Below are positions 1-9,399 of a stretch of DNA of 64,000 bases, in pieces. The DNA lies in assembly GCA_025462735.1 (NCBI GenBank), contig JAOAPC010000003.1, positions 208,391-272,390 on the forward strand, read 5' to 3'. Below the pieces are notes generated by a model that saw nothing but the letters and a program-made list of their open reading frames with translations, was not told where the DNA came from and did not search any database. Position 1 is the first letter of the stretch. The number at the start of each line of letters is the position of its first letter. Position numbers and translations under genes: made by a program. The DNA comes from Acidobacteriaceae bacterium (GTDB lineage Bacteria > Acidobacteriota > Terriglobia > Terriglobales > Acidobacteriaceae).

Positions 1-162
1 CACTCCGGACAACCGACGATAGGGCGGCCCGTAAATGACCAGAAGGGCGTTTCTCGGTACTAATCCAGGAGGCATTACTTCCGGGTTGTCGGTGATTCGT
101 TCCGAATGGCAAATTCGCGGCACTTTTCTGACCCAAGCCACGGCGAGCAGGCCAAGTCGCAA

Positions 163-1128
163 CTAACACGTTGAGTTGTCGTACCAACGCAGGACTCGAA
201 GAGAGCGCAGTGTATTCCAGCGGCTTGCACTGCCGACGCTGGTCTCCATCTCCAATGGAATATGTTCGCGATGAAGGAGGTTGAGCGGCCAGCGCCCATT
301 CTGGTGGCGGCGCTCAATCACGGTTTCGATGGCCTCACTGACGCGGCTGTCGGGTTTGATTCCTGCATTCCGCACATAATCGAGTCCGCGCAAGACGTCG
401 TAGTGCCAAAACGTCGGGAACGAGAAGCGGAGCCAGCGTTTGTCGATGACTTCGTCGGTTCGGAGCGAGCGGAACATGCGGCGCTCGAGCAGATAGTTTT
501 CGGCCCTCTTGCGGGCCTTAGTGACGGCCACCGATTTGCGCCCTGCTCGTTCGTATTCGAGCAGTCCTTCGAGCACGCAGATGGTGGTATGGAACGAGGA
601 ACGCCGGCTTTTGAATGCTTCGCAGTTCCAGCCGCCATCTTCGAGCTGCTCTCCCAGGAGCTGATTGGCCAGTGCGTCGTTCGGTTCTTTGAAATACGCG
701 CCGATGGCGAGGATTCTGCCGTTGATGCAAGGCTCCGTTTCGCCCTGAAGGAAAGGCCGGTAGTTAAGCGGCTTAAACACGAGCCGCTTGTCGACCCGGT
801 CGATCATTTTGCGAGCCTCCTTGCTGGCGGGGTCAAGACCGAGGTCCATCAAGACGACGAGACTGTAGAGGGTAATAAGCAACCCTCGGTCCTCCTTCGG
901 CAAATCGTCTCTCCACCCGCGGGGGCTCCCGCCCCAGTTGCCAGCAGGAGATTGGCGGGCGAGAAGTTGGGCTCCCCAGCCTTCGGTTGCGACGCGAGAT
1001 CGCTCGGCTGCAATCGCGTTGGGGGCTTCACCGGTGAGGTCCCTCATGACCTGCCAACGGATGGCCGGGTCAGAATCGAGGAGCCATTTGAGGTGCGCGG
1101 GCCGGGGTGCGTAATCGTGCAGGCGCAT
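163..1128 (-). CDS. Squalene-cyclase/prenyltransferase-like alpha-toroid protein
   Basis: The 321-residue product has several QW-like motifs (RQSPAGNWGG near residue 60, EQLEDGGWNCE near 165, RRHQNGRWPLN near 280), the signature of alpha-alpha toroid folds shared by squalene/hopene cyclases and prenyltransferase beta subunits. It is about half the length of a true squalene-hopene cyclase (over 600 residues), and no DXDD-type catalytic motif is visible, so cyclase activity should not be assumed. There is no signal peptide or membrane segment. It is a single gene with no operon partner in the window. The first ATG lacks a strong ribosome binding site. Likely a cytoplasmic protein of unknown function using the toroid scaffold. 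Confidence 0.7.
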   Translation of the reverse strand: MRLHDYAPRPAHLKWLLDSDPAIRWQVMRDLTGEAPNAIAAERSRVATEGWGAQLLARQSPAGNWGGSPRGWRDDLPKEDRGLLITLYSLVVLMDLGLDPASKEARKMIDRVDKRLVFKPLNYRPFLQGETEPCINGRILAIGAYFKEPNDALANQLLGEQLEDGGWNCEAFKSRRSSFHTTICVLEGLLEYERAGRKSVAVTKARKRAENYLLERRMFRSLRTDEVIDKRWLRFSFPTFWHYDVLRGLDYVRNAGIKPDSRVSEAIETVIERRHQNGRWPLNLLHREHIPLEMETSVGSASRWNTLRSLRVLRWYDNSTC

Positions 1129-1526
1129 TCGTATGTTATAGCAAGTGGTGTGTACGTTTTCACCCGTGCGCTGAACCGCGTTCGCTTTGGCTCCTGCGTG
1201 TGGCAGAAGTGGGGCAAAATGCCTTCCGGGCGGATTGCCGGCTAACCGGAAGTGATCTGATGCTGGCTTACCGCGATTAGTAACGACAAGTCGGCTTCTC
1301 GACCGTAACTTCCGGGTTACCCGTCAATCGGGACTGATTCACTTCAAAGCATGATTAGCATCCCTTTTGCGTGGTCGCTCCTCACGCGGACACGTTTGAT
1401 CGGCGGGCGATTTCAAAATCGTCGGATAATTGAGTCCATCGCGGCGTCGCGCGCCCACTGGATGGCCGCACGCACAGCGGCAACTTCATGAATGACGAAT
1501 ACCGCGGGAGCGCCTTCGTGTGTCAT
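1129..1526. other. Intergenic region without recognised gene
   Basis: A 398-bp gap upstream of the toroid gene and downstream of the MHYT kinase gene. Open frames here are shadows. It holds a short stretch (CTTCCGGGTT near 1307) that also occurs near 82. Nothing functional is recognised. Confidence 0.4.
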
Positions 1527-3419
1527 TCATGCGCCTCCATGCGCCTCGGCTTTGGTGGGTAGAGTGAGGTGAAAGCTTGCTCCGCGCGGAGAGTTGTCGG
1601 CAGCCCACAAGCGGCCACCATGCGATTCAACGATCGAGCGGCTGATCCGCAGCCCCATGCCCGTTCCATGAGGCTTCGTTGTAAAGAACGCATTAAAAAT
1701 CTGATCTGCTTGCTGCGGCGGTAGCCCCACGCCGGTATCGCTGACGGACACCAGAAGTTGGTCGTTTTCCTCTCGTTGCGACTTGATGGCGAGCTCACGT
1801 GTCCCATCCACATCCTTCACCGCATCGATGGCATTGAGGATGAGGTTCATGAAAACCTGCTGCAATTGCACACGGTCTCCCATGACCAGCGGAAAATCTG
1901 TCGCCAACTCCGTGCGGACCGATATGGAGTATCGCGATGCCTCGTTGCGCAGAAGGATGGTCATCTCTCGAATGACTTCGTTTACATCAACCAACTCCCG
2001 TTGCGGACTAACCTTCTTGAAAAGCAGGCGGATCCGGCTGATGATATCCGCGGCACGCGTTGCATCTCTAACGATTCTCGACGCGGCCTCACGCGCCTCT
2101 TCCAGATCGGGTTGATCGCGCGTAAGCCAGCGCAAACAGGTATTGGCGTCGGTGACAGCGGCGGCAATCGGCTGATTCACTTCGTGCGCCAGGGAGGCAG
2201 TCAGCTCTCCCATAGTGGTCACCCGGCTGGCGTGTGCGAGATCCGTCTGCGCCTGACGCAGCGCTTCTTCGGCATGCTTGCGCTCGGTGATGTCCGTCGA
2301 GCTACCCACGAATTGCACCAAATCTCCCGATGCGTTCAAAACAGGATGGCCGACGGTGTGGATGTGTCTGACCGTGCCGCCTGGAAGAAGGATTCGGAAT
2401 TCCACTTCGTAACCCGACTTTTCAGCGATTGCTCGATCGATTGCCCCTTGCCACTTGGCTCGATCCTCCGGATGAGTGCGCTGCCGACGTTTTTCAAAAG
2501 CCGGCGGGCCATTTTCTGGATCGAAGCCATAAATGCGATACCATTCCTCGGACAGATGCAAGGCGTCTCCTCCCGCTACCCGCCAGGCCCAACTCCCTGT
2601 GTGCGTGAGCCTCTGCGCCTCCGCCAAGTACGCCTCGCTTCGCTGCAGCTTCTCTTCCTGCAGTTCCAAGGTCTGGGCAGCGAATCGCTTATCGACCCAC
2701 GATGTCAGCAGAGCCAGCCCGAGGACGACAAAGGTGACGGTGGCAATTCCGGCGGTGCCAAGTGTGGAGATGCTTACGGCGTAAGACAAGTCCGCCGGCA
2801 TGCCCGAGGGCGTGAAACTGGCGGCGGCCATTCCGGTGTAATGCATGATGGGGATCGCAGCTCCCATCACGACGGCTCCGGCTAGCTTTTCCCGGCCGAT
2901 CCCCATTTTCTGATCTCGGAGGTGAAAGGTAATCCATAGCGCTGCGAGCGAAATCAGAACCGCGAACACGACGGACAGGACGACGAGAAAGGAATTAAAC
3001 TGGCATGTAGCAGGTAATCGCATGGCGGCCATGCCGATGTAATGCATACTCGCAATACCCGCACCCATCAGAGCACTTCCGGCGACCGCTCGGGACGCAC
3101 CCATTTTCTTGCGGCTCACCACGTACAGCGCAATGACCGAAGCGAGAATGGCCGCAAGCAGTGACAGCAGAACGGTCGGCCAATGGTAGGCCACGGGAAT
3201 CGGCAGGATGAACGCCAGCATTCCAATGTAGTGCATGGACCAAATGCCAGTCCCCATCGCCCCGGCCCCGCACAGCAGCCAAACCGCGCGAGTCCAACCG
3301 CCCGCGGCCGTTACGCGACCCGCGAGATCCAGTGCAGCGTACGACGCAAACATGGCGATCAACATCGAAAGCGCCACGAGCGCGTGGTTGTACGAGCCAA
3401 TCAAGTTCACGACAGCCAT
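1527..3419 (-). CDS. MHYT-PAS sensor histidine kinase
   Basis: Membrane sensor kinase of about 630 residues. The N-terminal third is a seven-helix MHYT domain with the motif three times (MHYIGM, MHYIGM, MHYTGM), a family proposed to bind copper and sense O2, CO or NO. It is followed by a PAS domain (about 275-390), a HisKA helix with the phospho-acceptor in SLAHEVNQP (about 410-420), and an HATPase domain ending the protein. The HEVNQP form is typical of FixL/DctB-like kinases. The open frame extends to a GTG at 3440, but the ATG at 3419 has a GGAG four bases upstream and starts directly at the MHYT domain, so it is preferred. No response regulator gene is adjacent. Confidence 0.9.
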   Translation of the reverse strand: MAVVNLIGSYNHALVALSMLIAMFASYAALDLAGRVTAAGGWTRAVWLLCGAGAMGTGIWSMHYIGMLAFILPIPVAYHWPTVLLSLLAAILASVIALYVVSRKKMGASRAVAGSALMGAGIASMHYIGMAAMRLPATCQFNSFLVVLSVVFAVLISLAALWITFHLRDQKMGIGREKLAGAVVMGAAIPIMHYTGMAAASFTPSGMPADLSYAVSISTLGTAGIATVTFVVLGLALLTSWVDKRFAAQTLELQEEKLQRSEAYLAEAQRLTHTGSWAWRVAGGDALHLSEEWYRIYGFDPENGPPAFEKRRQRTHPEDRAKWQGAIDRAIAEKSGYEVEFRILLPGGTVRHIHTVGHPVLNASGDLVQFVGSSTDITERKHAEEALRQAQTDLAHASRVTTMGELTASLAHEVNQPIAAAVTDANTCLRWLTRDQPDLEEAREAASRIVRDATRAADIISRIRLLFKKVSPQRELVDVNEVIREMTILLRNEASRYSISVRTELATDFPLVMGDRVQLQQVFMNLILNAIDAVKDVDGTRELAIKSQREENDQLLVSVSDTGVGLPPQQADQIFNAFFTTKPHGTGMGLRISRSIVESHGGRLWAADNSPRGASFHLTLPTKAEAHGGA

Positions 3420-4163
3420 TTCACTCCATCCGGTTTCCACGCGGAAAAGACGCGCCGCGCTTCAATTAAAAATTAACCGTCTCCCTAGCACAGCGCCAAT
3501 TCTTGCCGGGTTGCAACGAACACGGTCGGGGTCCCAATATGGGATCGACTGGAGCACTGACTCCGAGGATCCTCACCGTCGGCTTTGGCGACTCTCTCGA
3601 TAAGATCAGTGGGTCTTGGGATACTGCCAATTGGCTTGGTGGGTATCGTGATTGGCGCAAGCTTGACCATTTGACACCTTACGGCAGGAAATTTAGCTCA
3701 CTGCTGTGAAGATTAACAAGCCCTAGTTCGACGTGAATCGACGATGGTTTGATACTTCTCTGGGAGCTCCCGTATTGTCGGCCACACGCAAGTAATCGAA
3801 ACAAGACTCCACCGATTAGTAATGGGAAGTCGGCACGTGGGAATTGACCGCGATTGCTCCCGGTTGACTGGCAGCACCGAAACAAGTCCCTTCACGCATG
3901 CAGCTCTGCTTTCCAAACTGACCCATTACCGGCGGCGAGGGTATGCCTATGCGTCCAAAAAACCCAGGATGATGCACACTGCAACGAAATTGTTGCATTT
4001 TTTGATTCCTCCGGGGTAAGATGAAGCTGGACGCGCCCTTCGACGTCTTTTGTACAAGCTGCCCTTACTTCCTGGGTCCAACTAACGAGCTGTTTCAAAA
4101 AACGAGCTGTCTCAGAAAAGAGAGGCTGTCCGATTGCCTCTCGCCAGCATGGAGAGACCTCTT
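3420..4163. other. Intergenic region, divergent promoters expected
   Basis: About 740 bp between the divergent kinase and GvpL/F genes. Small open frames overlap on both strands and none shows protein-like composition. There is a small direct repeat AACGAGCTGT around 4084-4112 just before the GvpL/F gene. No gene is supported. Confidence 0.4.
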
Positions 4164-4898
4164 ATGTCCTGGTACGCGTATTGCCTCACTGAGCATCGCA
4201 ATCACACAAACGGAACTCGCACCCGGCGCCCATTCATCCTAGAGGGCATTCAAGGAGTGAACGGCGCCACCGTCCTCAGCTACCCGAGCGGAGAATTCTC
4301 GGTGATCGTCAGCGAGTTTGACCGAGGCACGGGCAATTTGGACGATAAGCACGTGCTGGAGCATGCTCGCGTGGTGAGCGTGTGTTTTCGCCAGGGAACG
4401 GTGCTGCCGTTCCGCTTTGGCACGATATTCGATAGCGATGAGTCTTTGCGGCAGGCCGTCCGGAACAACCGGCGCGCGTTTGGGGAGAGCGTTGCCCGCC
4501 TGAAGGGCAAAGCCGAAATGCACGTGAAGCTTCTGGTGCGCAAGGGAACGCTCAAGCCGTTTAATGATGTTCAACTACCTGACAGCGTCGGCGGCGAGTA
4601 CCTGATCAAATTGCGCGAAAAGGCGGTGGCCGACCGCGAACGGCAGACCAAAGCCAAAGCCCTCTCCGTGCAGGTGCACCGACTGTTCAGTCCGCTTGAG
4701 GAAGAAGTCAGTTGCAAGCGGGTCAATACCGACGGAATGCTCATCGATATCGCCCACCTGATTGATTCCAAATCGGTTGAGAAATACCAGAACCGTTACA
4801 CCAACGCCGCCAAGCAATTCAAGGATTGCGAGATCTCGGTGAGTGGGCCGTGGCCGCCGTATCACTTCTTGCCGGGTAAGCTTCGGACAGTGGCATAG
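4164..4898 (+). CDS. GvpL/GvpF-family gas vesicle protein (orphan)
   Basis: A 244-residue product starting MSWYAYCLTE, matching the usual start of GvpF/GvpL proteins, with the conserved block around VLPFRFGTIF near residue 85 and a C-terminal FxxCEISVSGPWPPYHF-type segment. GvpF/L are gas-vesicle assembly or shell-associated proteins. The ATG at 4164 has GGAGAG seven bases upstream and is preferred over upstream TTG and ATG codons. No other gvp gene (gvpA, N, K) is in the window, so this copy may act outside gas vesicles or belong to a cluster elsewhere. It is convergent with the sensor-domain gene downstream. Confidence 0.85.
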   Translation: MSWYAYCLTEHRNHTNGTRTRRPFILEGIQGVNGATVLSYPSGEFSVIVSEFDRGTGNLDDKHVLEHARVVSVCFRQGTVLPFRFGTIFDSDESLRQAVRNNRRAFGESVARLKGKAEMHVKLLVRKGTLKPFNDVQLPDSVGGEYLIKLREKAVADRERQTKAKALSVQVHRLFSPLEEEVSCKRVNTDGMLIDIAHLIDSKSVEKYQNRYTNAAKQFKDCEISVSGPWPPYHFLPGKLRTVA

Positions 4899-4949
4899 GG
4901 TACGCCTGCGGCGGACAATTTTTTCCAACCTCAGTTCGGCACCCGTGTC

Positions 4950-5555
4950 TCAACTCCGAGCTCTGCCGTAAATCATTCCTGAGCCGAGAGCTGAAATCAC
5001 CAGCGCAGCAACAATAGCCGCGACAATTCCAAGAAAAAGAATGTTGCGCGCGTGGGCCATTGCGATCCCTACGTCTGCGAGCGGATAGGCGAACCGGACA
5101 GCCCCACCGGAAACCGGTACGGCAACATAGAGCACCGGCGTGCCGAAAGCACTGCGCTTGCGGGTCGCTACTCCAGTCTGTCCACGTAACGCCGTGGCAA
5201 ATTCTGGACGGCGGCCCTCATTTTCGAGGGTCGCGACGGACACTTCGGAGTCGGCGAGCACCTTCCCGTTTCCATCAATCACTGTCGCGCGGGCGCCAGC
5301 GTATTGGGCTTCCTGCGACGCAATGTCGTCGATTTTATGCAGGCGGTCGGTATCGACGCGGGCGGCAAACATGCGCGCCTTTTCCGTTAAGCTGCGGGTA
5401 ATTTCCTCCCGCATGACAGCTTGCCAGTAACGGTTGACGCTATAGCTAATCGTAACGGCGGCGACCGCGATCATGCCCACGCATGAAAGAAACAGAATTA
5501 GAAATGTACCGAGCCGGCCGCGGCTTCTCGGCAATGCTGCCGCCTCAGTGGCCAT
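4950..5555 (-). CDS. PhoR-like periplasmic sensor domain protein lacking a kinase
   Basis: A 201-residue membrane protein with a transmembrane helix at about 16-40, an extracytoplasmic domain (about 45-165) and a second helix at about 172-192. The extracytoplasmic part resembles the PhoR sensor fold: ATVIDGNGKVLADSE, then GRRPEFATALRG, then LYVAVPVSGG. In PhoR-type kinases the second helix is followed by HAMP, HisKA and HATPase, but here the frame stops after GMIYGRARS, and the 50 bases before the next gene carry no kinase remnant. It overlaps the 3' end of sucA by 11 bp and is probably co-transcribed with it. Either a truncated kinase or a stand-alone sensor. Confidence 0.65.
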   Translation of the reverse strand: MATEAAALPRSRGRLGTFLILFLSCVGMIAVAAVTISYSVNRYWQAVMREEITRSLTEKARMFAARVDTDRLHKIDDIASQEAQYAGARATVIDGNGKVLADSEVSVATLENEGRRPEFATALRGQTGVATRKRSAFGTPVLYVAVPVSGGAVRFAYPLADVGIAMAHARNILFLGIVAAIVAALVISALGSGMIYGRARS

Positions 5556-7998
5556 TTGCGGTCAGGGCCAGGGAGAGCAATGCCTTCTGTTCGACGTCGT
5601 GGGCTTTGGCTGATCCAGTTGCTGGGCTGGGGCTGGCGGAGCGCTTCACCGACAGCACGGGCCGTTCGCCCGCCAGATGCCGCAACCGGGGCAGCATGTA
5701 ATTGAGCGCACCCATATTGGCCGGCTCTTCCTGTACCCACATGATTTCACGCGCATTCGGATGGCGCTGCAGCTCAGCCGCAAGTTCGGCTTCAGGGAAC
5801 GGATAGAGTTGCTCGACGAAGGTGATCGCTACGCCGAGGTCTTTCTTCTTCCTGCGCTCAATGCGAAGCTCGTGGCCAATTTTGCCGGTGCAAAGCAGAA
5901 TGCGGCGCGCGTCCGTGGGCTCGAGATCAGGACGGACTTTCAGAAAGCTGCCGCTGGAAAATTCGCCGATCGAAGACGAGGCCTCAGGGTGCCGCAACAT
6001 GCTCTTAGGCGTGAACACCACCAGCGGCTTTCGCCACGGCCTTAGGGCCTGCCGCCGGAGCAGGTGAAAATACTGTGCCGCGGTTGAAGGCTGGCAAATT
6101 TGAAAATTGTCGGCGGCGGCGAGCTGCAGGAAGCGCTCGATGCGCGCGCTGGAGTGCTCCGGACCCTGGCCTTCGTAACCATGCGGCAACAGCAGCACCA
6201 GCCCGGACAGCAGGTTCCATTTGAACTCTCCGGCTACGATGAATTGGTCGATGATCGCCTGCGCGACGTTGGCAAAATCTCCAAACTGCGCTTCCCATAG
6301 GACAAGCGTTTCCGGGAAGTCGCGGCTATATCCATATTCAAATCCCAGCACTCCGGCTTCCGACAGGGTCGAGTTGTAAATTTCGCAGCGCGCCTGGTTT
6401 TCGGAGACATGCTGCAGCGGAACATATTCTTGCTCATTTTCAATATCGACCAGAACCGAGTGCCGCTGATTGAAAGTGCCGCGGCGGGTGTCCTGCCCGC
6501 TCAGCCGCACCGGCGTGCCAACCTTCACCAGACTGGCAAACGCCAGCGCTTCCGCCATACCGTAATCCACCGCGCGCTTTCCGTTCCCCATCTCCGCGCG
6601 TTGCTCCAGCAGCTTGCTGACCTTGGGATGGATATGGAAATCGGCTGGATAAGTGGTAAGCCGCTCGGTCAGGCTCTGTAACTCTTCCGCTGGAACCGTG
6701 GTCTCCACTTCGTACTGCGCCTTGTAGCGACCGCCCTGGTATTTGTCCCAATAACTGGGCAATTGCCTCAGCATGGGTTTTTTGCGGATACTTCCGGCGC
6801 GTTTTTGCGCTGTTTCAAGTTCGGCTTTGATTGCGTCCGCTCGCGACTTGGCATCTTCGATTTCTGCATCCTCGGCGTAAAGCTCCCACAACGGCGGATG
6901 GCCTTTGATCGACTTGTAAAGCAGCGGTTGCGTGATCGTCGGATCATCGACTTCGCTGTGACCGTGGCGGCGGTAGCCAATCAGATCGATTACGACATCG
7001 CCGCCGAATTTGTAGCGATAATCGAGCGCCAGCCGCCCGACGCGAATGACGGCATCAACGTCTTCCGCATTGACATGGAAGATAGGGATATTCTGACGAC
7101 GGGCCAACTGCGCCGCGAAGCGCGACGAGTGCAGCTCGCTCGGCACCGTAGTGAATCCGATCAGGTTGTTCACGATTACATGAATAGTGCCGCCAACGCT
7201 GTAACCGTGAATCTCGGCCAAGTTGAGCGTTTCAGCAAACACGCCCTGCCCAGCGAACGCGCCATCACCGTGGACCAGTAGCGGAAGAAACTGCTTCTTT
7301 CCACCTTCGCCGGCGCGGTCTTGTTTGGCGCGGGTGCGACCGACGGTTACTGGATCGACGGCTTCAAGGTGGCTCGGATTCGAGACCAGGTGAATATGGA
7401 TTTTGGCGCCGCTGCGGGTCACGTATTCGCCAGTCGCGCCCATGTGATACTTCACATCGCCGCTGCCCAGAACGCTGCGGGGATCGACGTCTTCGAATCC
7501 GGCAAACACTTCTTCCGGCGCGCGCCGGGCCACGTGCACAATCACATTCAAGCGGCCGCGATGGCTCATTCCCATAACGAGTTCAACCGCGCCATTTTGA
7601 CCGGCGCCGTCGAGAATCTCGTCCACCAACGGGATTAGCGCAGTGACGCCTTCGAGCGAAAAACGCTTGGTTCCGAGGTAGCGCTGCTGCAGGACCAGTT
7701 CGAACAAATCAGCGCGAGTCAGCAGATCGAGCGCGCGGTCCTGATCAACTGCCGGCGCAGGGCCTTCCATTCGCTCTTGAATCCATCGGCGACGTTCGAT
7801 GTCAGTAATGTGCGTGAACTCAACCCCGACCGTGCTGCAGTAGTACCTGCGCGCTTCCTCGGCAAATTCGCCGTCCAGCGGCAACTCAGGTTGAGGCACG
7901 GGCTGCAAAAATCCCAGAGGATCGAGATCAGCTTCCAGGTATCCCCACTGGCGGTAGAGGTCGAATACTCGTTCGCGTTCACCGTTGGAACGTTCCAT
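5545..7998 (-). CDS. sucA: 2-oxoglutarate dehydrogenase E1 component
   Basis: The thiamine-diphosphate-dependent E1 subunit decarboxylates 2-oxoglutarate and passes the succinyl group to lipoylated E2 in the TCA cycle. The product begins near ERERVFDLYRQWGYLEADLDP and carries the ThDP motif VHGDGAFAGQGVF followed about 25 residues later by VNNLIGF, the H-G-R-x-N block MGMSHRGRLNV, and the C-terminal pyrimidine-binding and oxoglutarate-specific domains. The frame is open to 8133, but the ATG at 7998 has GGAG eight bases upstream and gives 817 residues; another ATG at 8046 has no clear ribosome binding site. One copy of a 34-bp direct repeat lies just upstream. No sucB or lpd follows. The E1 N-terminus that binds E2 in E. 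coli (933 residues) is shorter here. Confidence 0.95.
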   Translation of the reverse strand: MERSNGERERVFDLYRQWGYLEADLDPLGFLQPVPQPELPLDGEFAEEARRYYCSTVGVEFTHITDIERRRWIQERMEGPAPAVDQDRALDLLTRADLFELVLQQRYLGTKRFSLEGVTALIPLVDEILDGAGQNGAVELVMGMSHRGRLNVIVHVARRAPEEVFAGFEDVDPRSVLGSGDVKYHMGATGEYVTRSGAKIHIHLVSNPSHLEAVDPVTVGRTRAKQDRAGEGGKKQFLPLLVHGDGAFAGQGVFAETLNLAEIHGYSVGGTIHVIVNNLIGFTTVPSELHSSRFAAQLARRQNIPIFHVNAEDVDAVIRVGRLALDYRYKFGGDVVIDLIGYRRHGHSEVDDPTITQPLLYKSIKGHPPLWELYAEDAEIEDAKSRADAIKAELETAQKRAGSIRKKPMLRQLPSYWDKYQGGRYKAQYEVETTVPAEELQSLTERLTTYPADFHIHPKVSKLLEQRAEMGNGKRAVDYGMAEALAFASLVKVGTPVRLSGQDTRRGTFNQRHSVLVDIENEQEYVPLQHVSENQARCEIYNSTLSEAGVLGFEYGYSRDFPETLVLWEAQFGDFANVAQAIIDQFIVAGEFKWNLLSGLVLLLPHGYEGQGPEHSSARIERFLQLAAADNFQICQPSTAAQYFHLLRRQALRPWRKPLVVFTPKSMLRHPEASSSIGEFSSGSFLKVRPDLEPTDARRILLCTGKIGHELRIERRKKKDLGVAITFVEQLYPFPEAELAAELQRHPNAREIMWVQEEPANMGALNYMLPRLRHLAGERPVLSVKRSASPSPATGSAKAHDVEQKALLSLALTANGH

Positions 7999-8078
7999 GA
8001 CTGCGGCTCCGGCAGAGTTGCCGGTTTTAGATTGTCGGGTAGGCATAAGGACTACTACTAGAATAACGGATGCTGAAT

Positions 8079-8112
8079 CAGCTGTGCTCGATTCTGAAGT
8101 GACGTTGGTGCC
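8079..8112 (+). repeat. 34-bp direct repeat, copy A
   Basis: Begins CAGCTGTGCTCGATTC and matches 9254-9287 with one mismatch over the 34 bp (T for G after the first 16 bases). It lies upstream of the preferred sucA start, and the two copies bracket the PIN-domain gene. Confidence 0.85.
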
Positions 8113-8129
8113 GCTTAGCTCGCGCGCGT

Positions 8130-9113
8130 TCACACGCCTTTTTTATCATCGTCGCTTGCTTCAGAAACTGGGATGACGTCCGCTGCGCCCCCTTGGCCAG
8201 TCCATACAGGCTCCGAGAGCGTCGCATCCCTGAATAGATTAGCGTTCCGAATAGCGGCACTGTAGGTGGCCTGAAGGGCGGCCCAGCCACCATCATCGTA
8301 GTTTGTAAGCCAGTCCAAAGGAGGAAGGGAGTCCTGTTCCTTCTTGATCGTTTCGTTTTCCGCAGGGGTAGGCAGTTGTACAGCTATCCCCGTCTTCTGT
8401 GCAAAATGCTTAAAACCGTCAGGTATATTACCGAAGCAGAATACTTCAGGAGGAGACTCATACAGGCGAACTAAATCATCGTAAAGCGCAGCATTTAGGA
8501 ACAATTCGCCGTCGTGCTTCGTCGCGAAGTCTGAATCTCTGGTGATAATCCACAGCTTGGGCTTGGCTTGACACTGACTCAGGATTTGCTCCCAACTTAG
8601 TTGATCTCCCAGAGGGTCTGCTCTCTTGCCGGGCGGGCCACCGCGCTCTTTGCGGACTCTCGCGCGCTCTAATTCACCTGCCGAAGCCTCAACCGCCCTA
8701 GAGAAAATATTCGCCAGAACCCTCGATATCTCGTCTTTGGATTGACTCACCTGCTCCAAGGCATCATGAATCAAAGCCTTGTACTCTTTTCCTGTACTTT
8801 CAATTTTTTCGCGAAGCTCACTGAGTTGTTCAACGGTGGATTTTAGCTCGGCATCTGAGTCGCTGAGCAAATGGCAAGGGACCAAGATGTTGCTTCGGTT
8901 CAATTTCTTCGTTTCGTTGACAAAAAACTCTTGTAAAACGCTTACTTTCCTACGTTGCACTTCATTAACGATTTGGGATGTTACAAAAATGTAATCTCTT
9001 CGTTCCCTTAATGGCGCAAGCAGACTTTTCGCGTTGACCATCCGGTATAGATCGAGATATTGATTGGAATCTATGAATATTAAGTTCTTGACATCCAAAA
9101 TGCTGACCTCCAT
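8130..9113 (-). CDS. PIN-domain ribonuclease-like protein (DUF4935 type)
   Basis: A 327-residue product. The N-terminus LIFIDSNQYLDLYR supplies the first acidic residue of a PIN domain. A conserved glutamate follows in SQIVNEVQRRK (about residue 50), and after a long helical insert come GDQLSWEQIL (about 170) and IITRDSDFA (about 190), the other acidic positions of the active site. This order and the helical insert fit the DUF4935 group of PIN-like nucleases. The C-terminal 100 residues are unassigned. PIN domains are metal-dependent RNases, often toxins. No antitoxin-like gene is adjacent. The gene lies entirely between two copies of a direct repeat and separates sucA from its upstream flank, suggesting insertion. 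Confidence 0.8.
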   Translation of the reverse strand: MEVSILDVKNLIFIDSNQYLDLYRMVNAKSLLAPLRERRDYIFVTSQIVNEVQRRKVSVLQEFFVNETKKLNRSNILVPCHLLSDSDAELKSTVEQLSELREKIESTGKEYKALIHDALEQVSQSKDEISRVLANIFSRAVEASAGELERARVRKERGGPPGKRADPLGDQLSWEQILSQCQAKPKLWIITRDSDFATKHDGELFLNAALYDDLVRLYESPPEVFCFGNIPDGFKHFAQKTGIAVQLPTPAENETIKKEQDSLPPLDWLTNYDDGGWAALQATYSAAIRNANLFRDATLSEPVWTGQGGAADVIPVSEASDDDKKGV

Positions 9114-9253
9114 TGCTCTCTTGCCTGTAGACGAAACACGGGAGAATCAAGCGTATTATCAAGCTTTCTTCGGATACTGAGTTACTCATGATACCTTTGC
9201 CGAATTTGTCTTTTCACCTTTGTTAGTTTCTGAGCCATTTAAGCCGGATAATC

Positions 9254-9287
9254 CAGCTGTGCTCGATTCGGAAGTGACGTTGGTGCC
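9254..9287 (+). repeat. 34-bp direct repeat, copy B
   Basis: Second copy of the repeat at 8079-8112, 1175 bp away in the same orientation. It lies upstream of the PIN-domain gene. Confidence 0.85.
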
Positions 9288-9399
9288 ACCTGGGTTCCTC
9301 AGGCTGGTTGGAGGAAGTTGCGGATGAAGTTGTGATCTTTGATCTTAGAGGCTCGGGATCCTGCTGTTGTAGAAACCGGCGGCAAATAGAGCTGGAACC

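Noticed and set aside
262-1245. Long plus-strand open frame of 327 codons
   Set aside because: Fully antisense to the toroid protein gene, with no recognisable domain; the minus-strand product has repeated QW-like motifs.
1758-2885. Plus-strand open frame of 375 codons
   Set aside because: Antisense shadow of the MHYT-PAS kinase, whose motifs are unambiguous.
1266-3840. Similar short stretches near 1269 and 3808 (GATTAGTAA...AAGTCGGC)
   Set aside because: The match is short and broken; not enough to call a repeat without computation.
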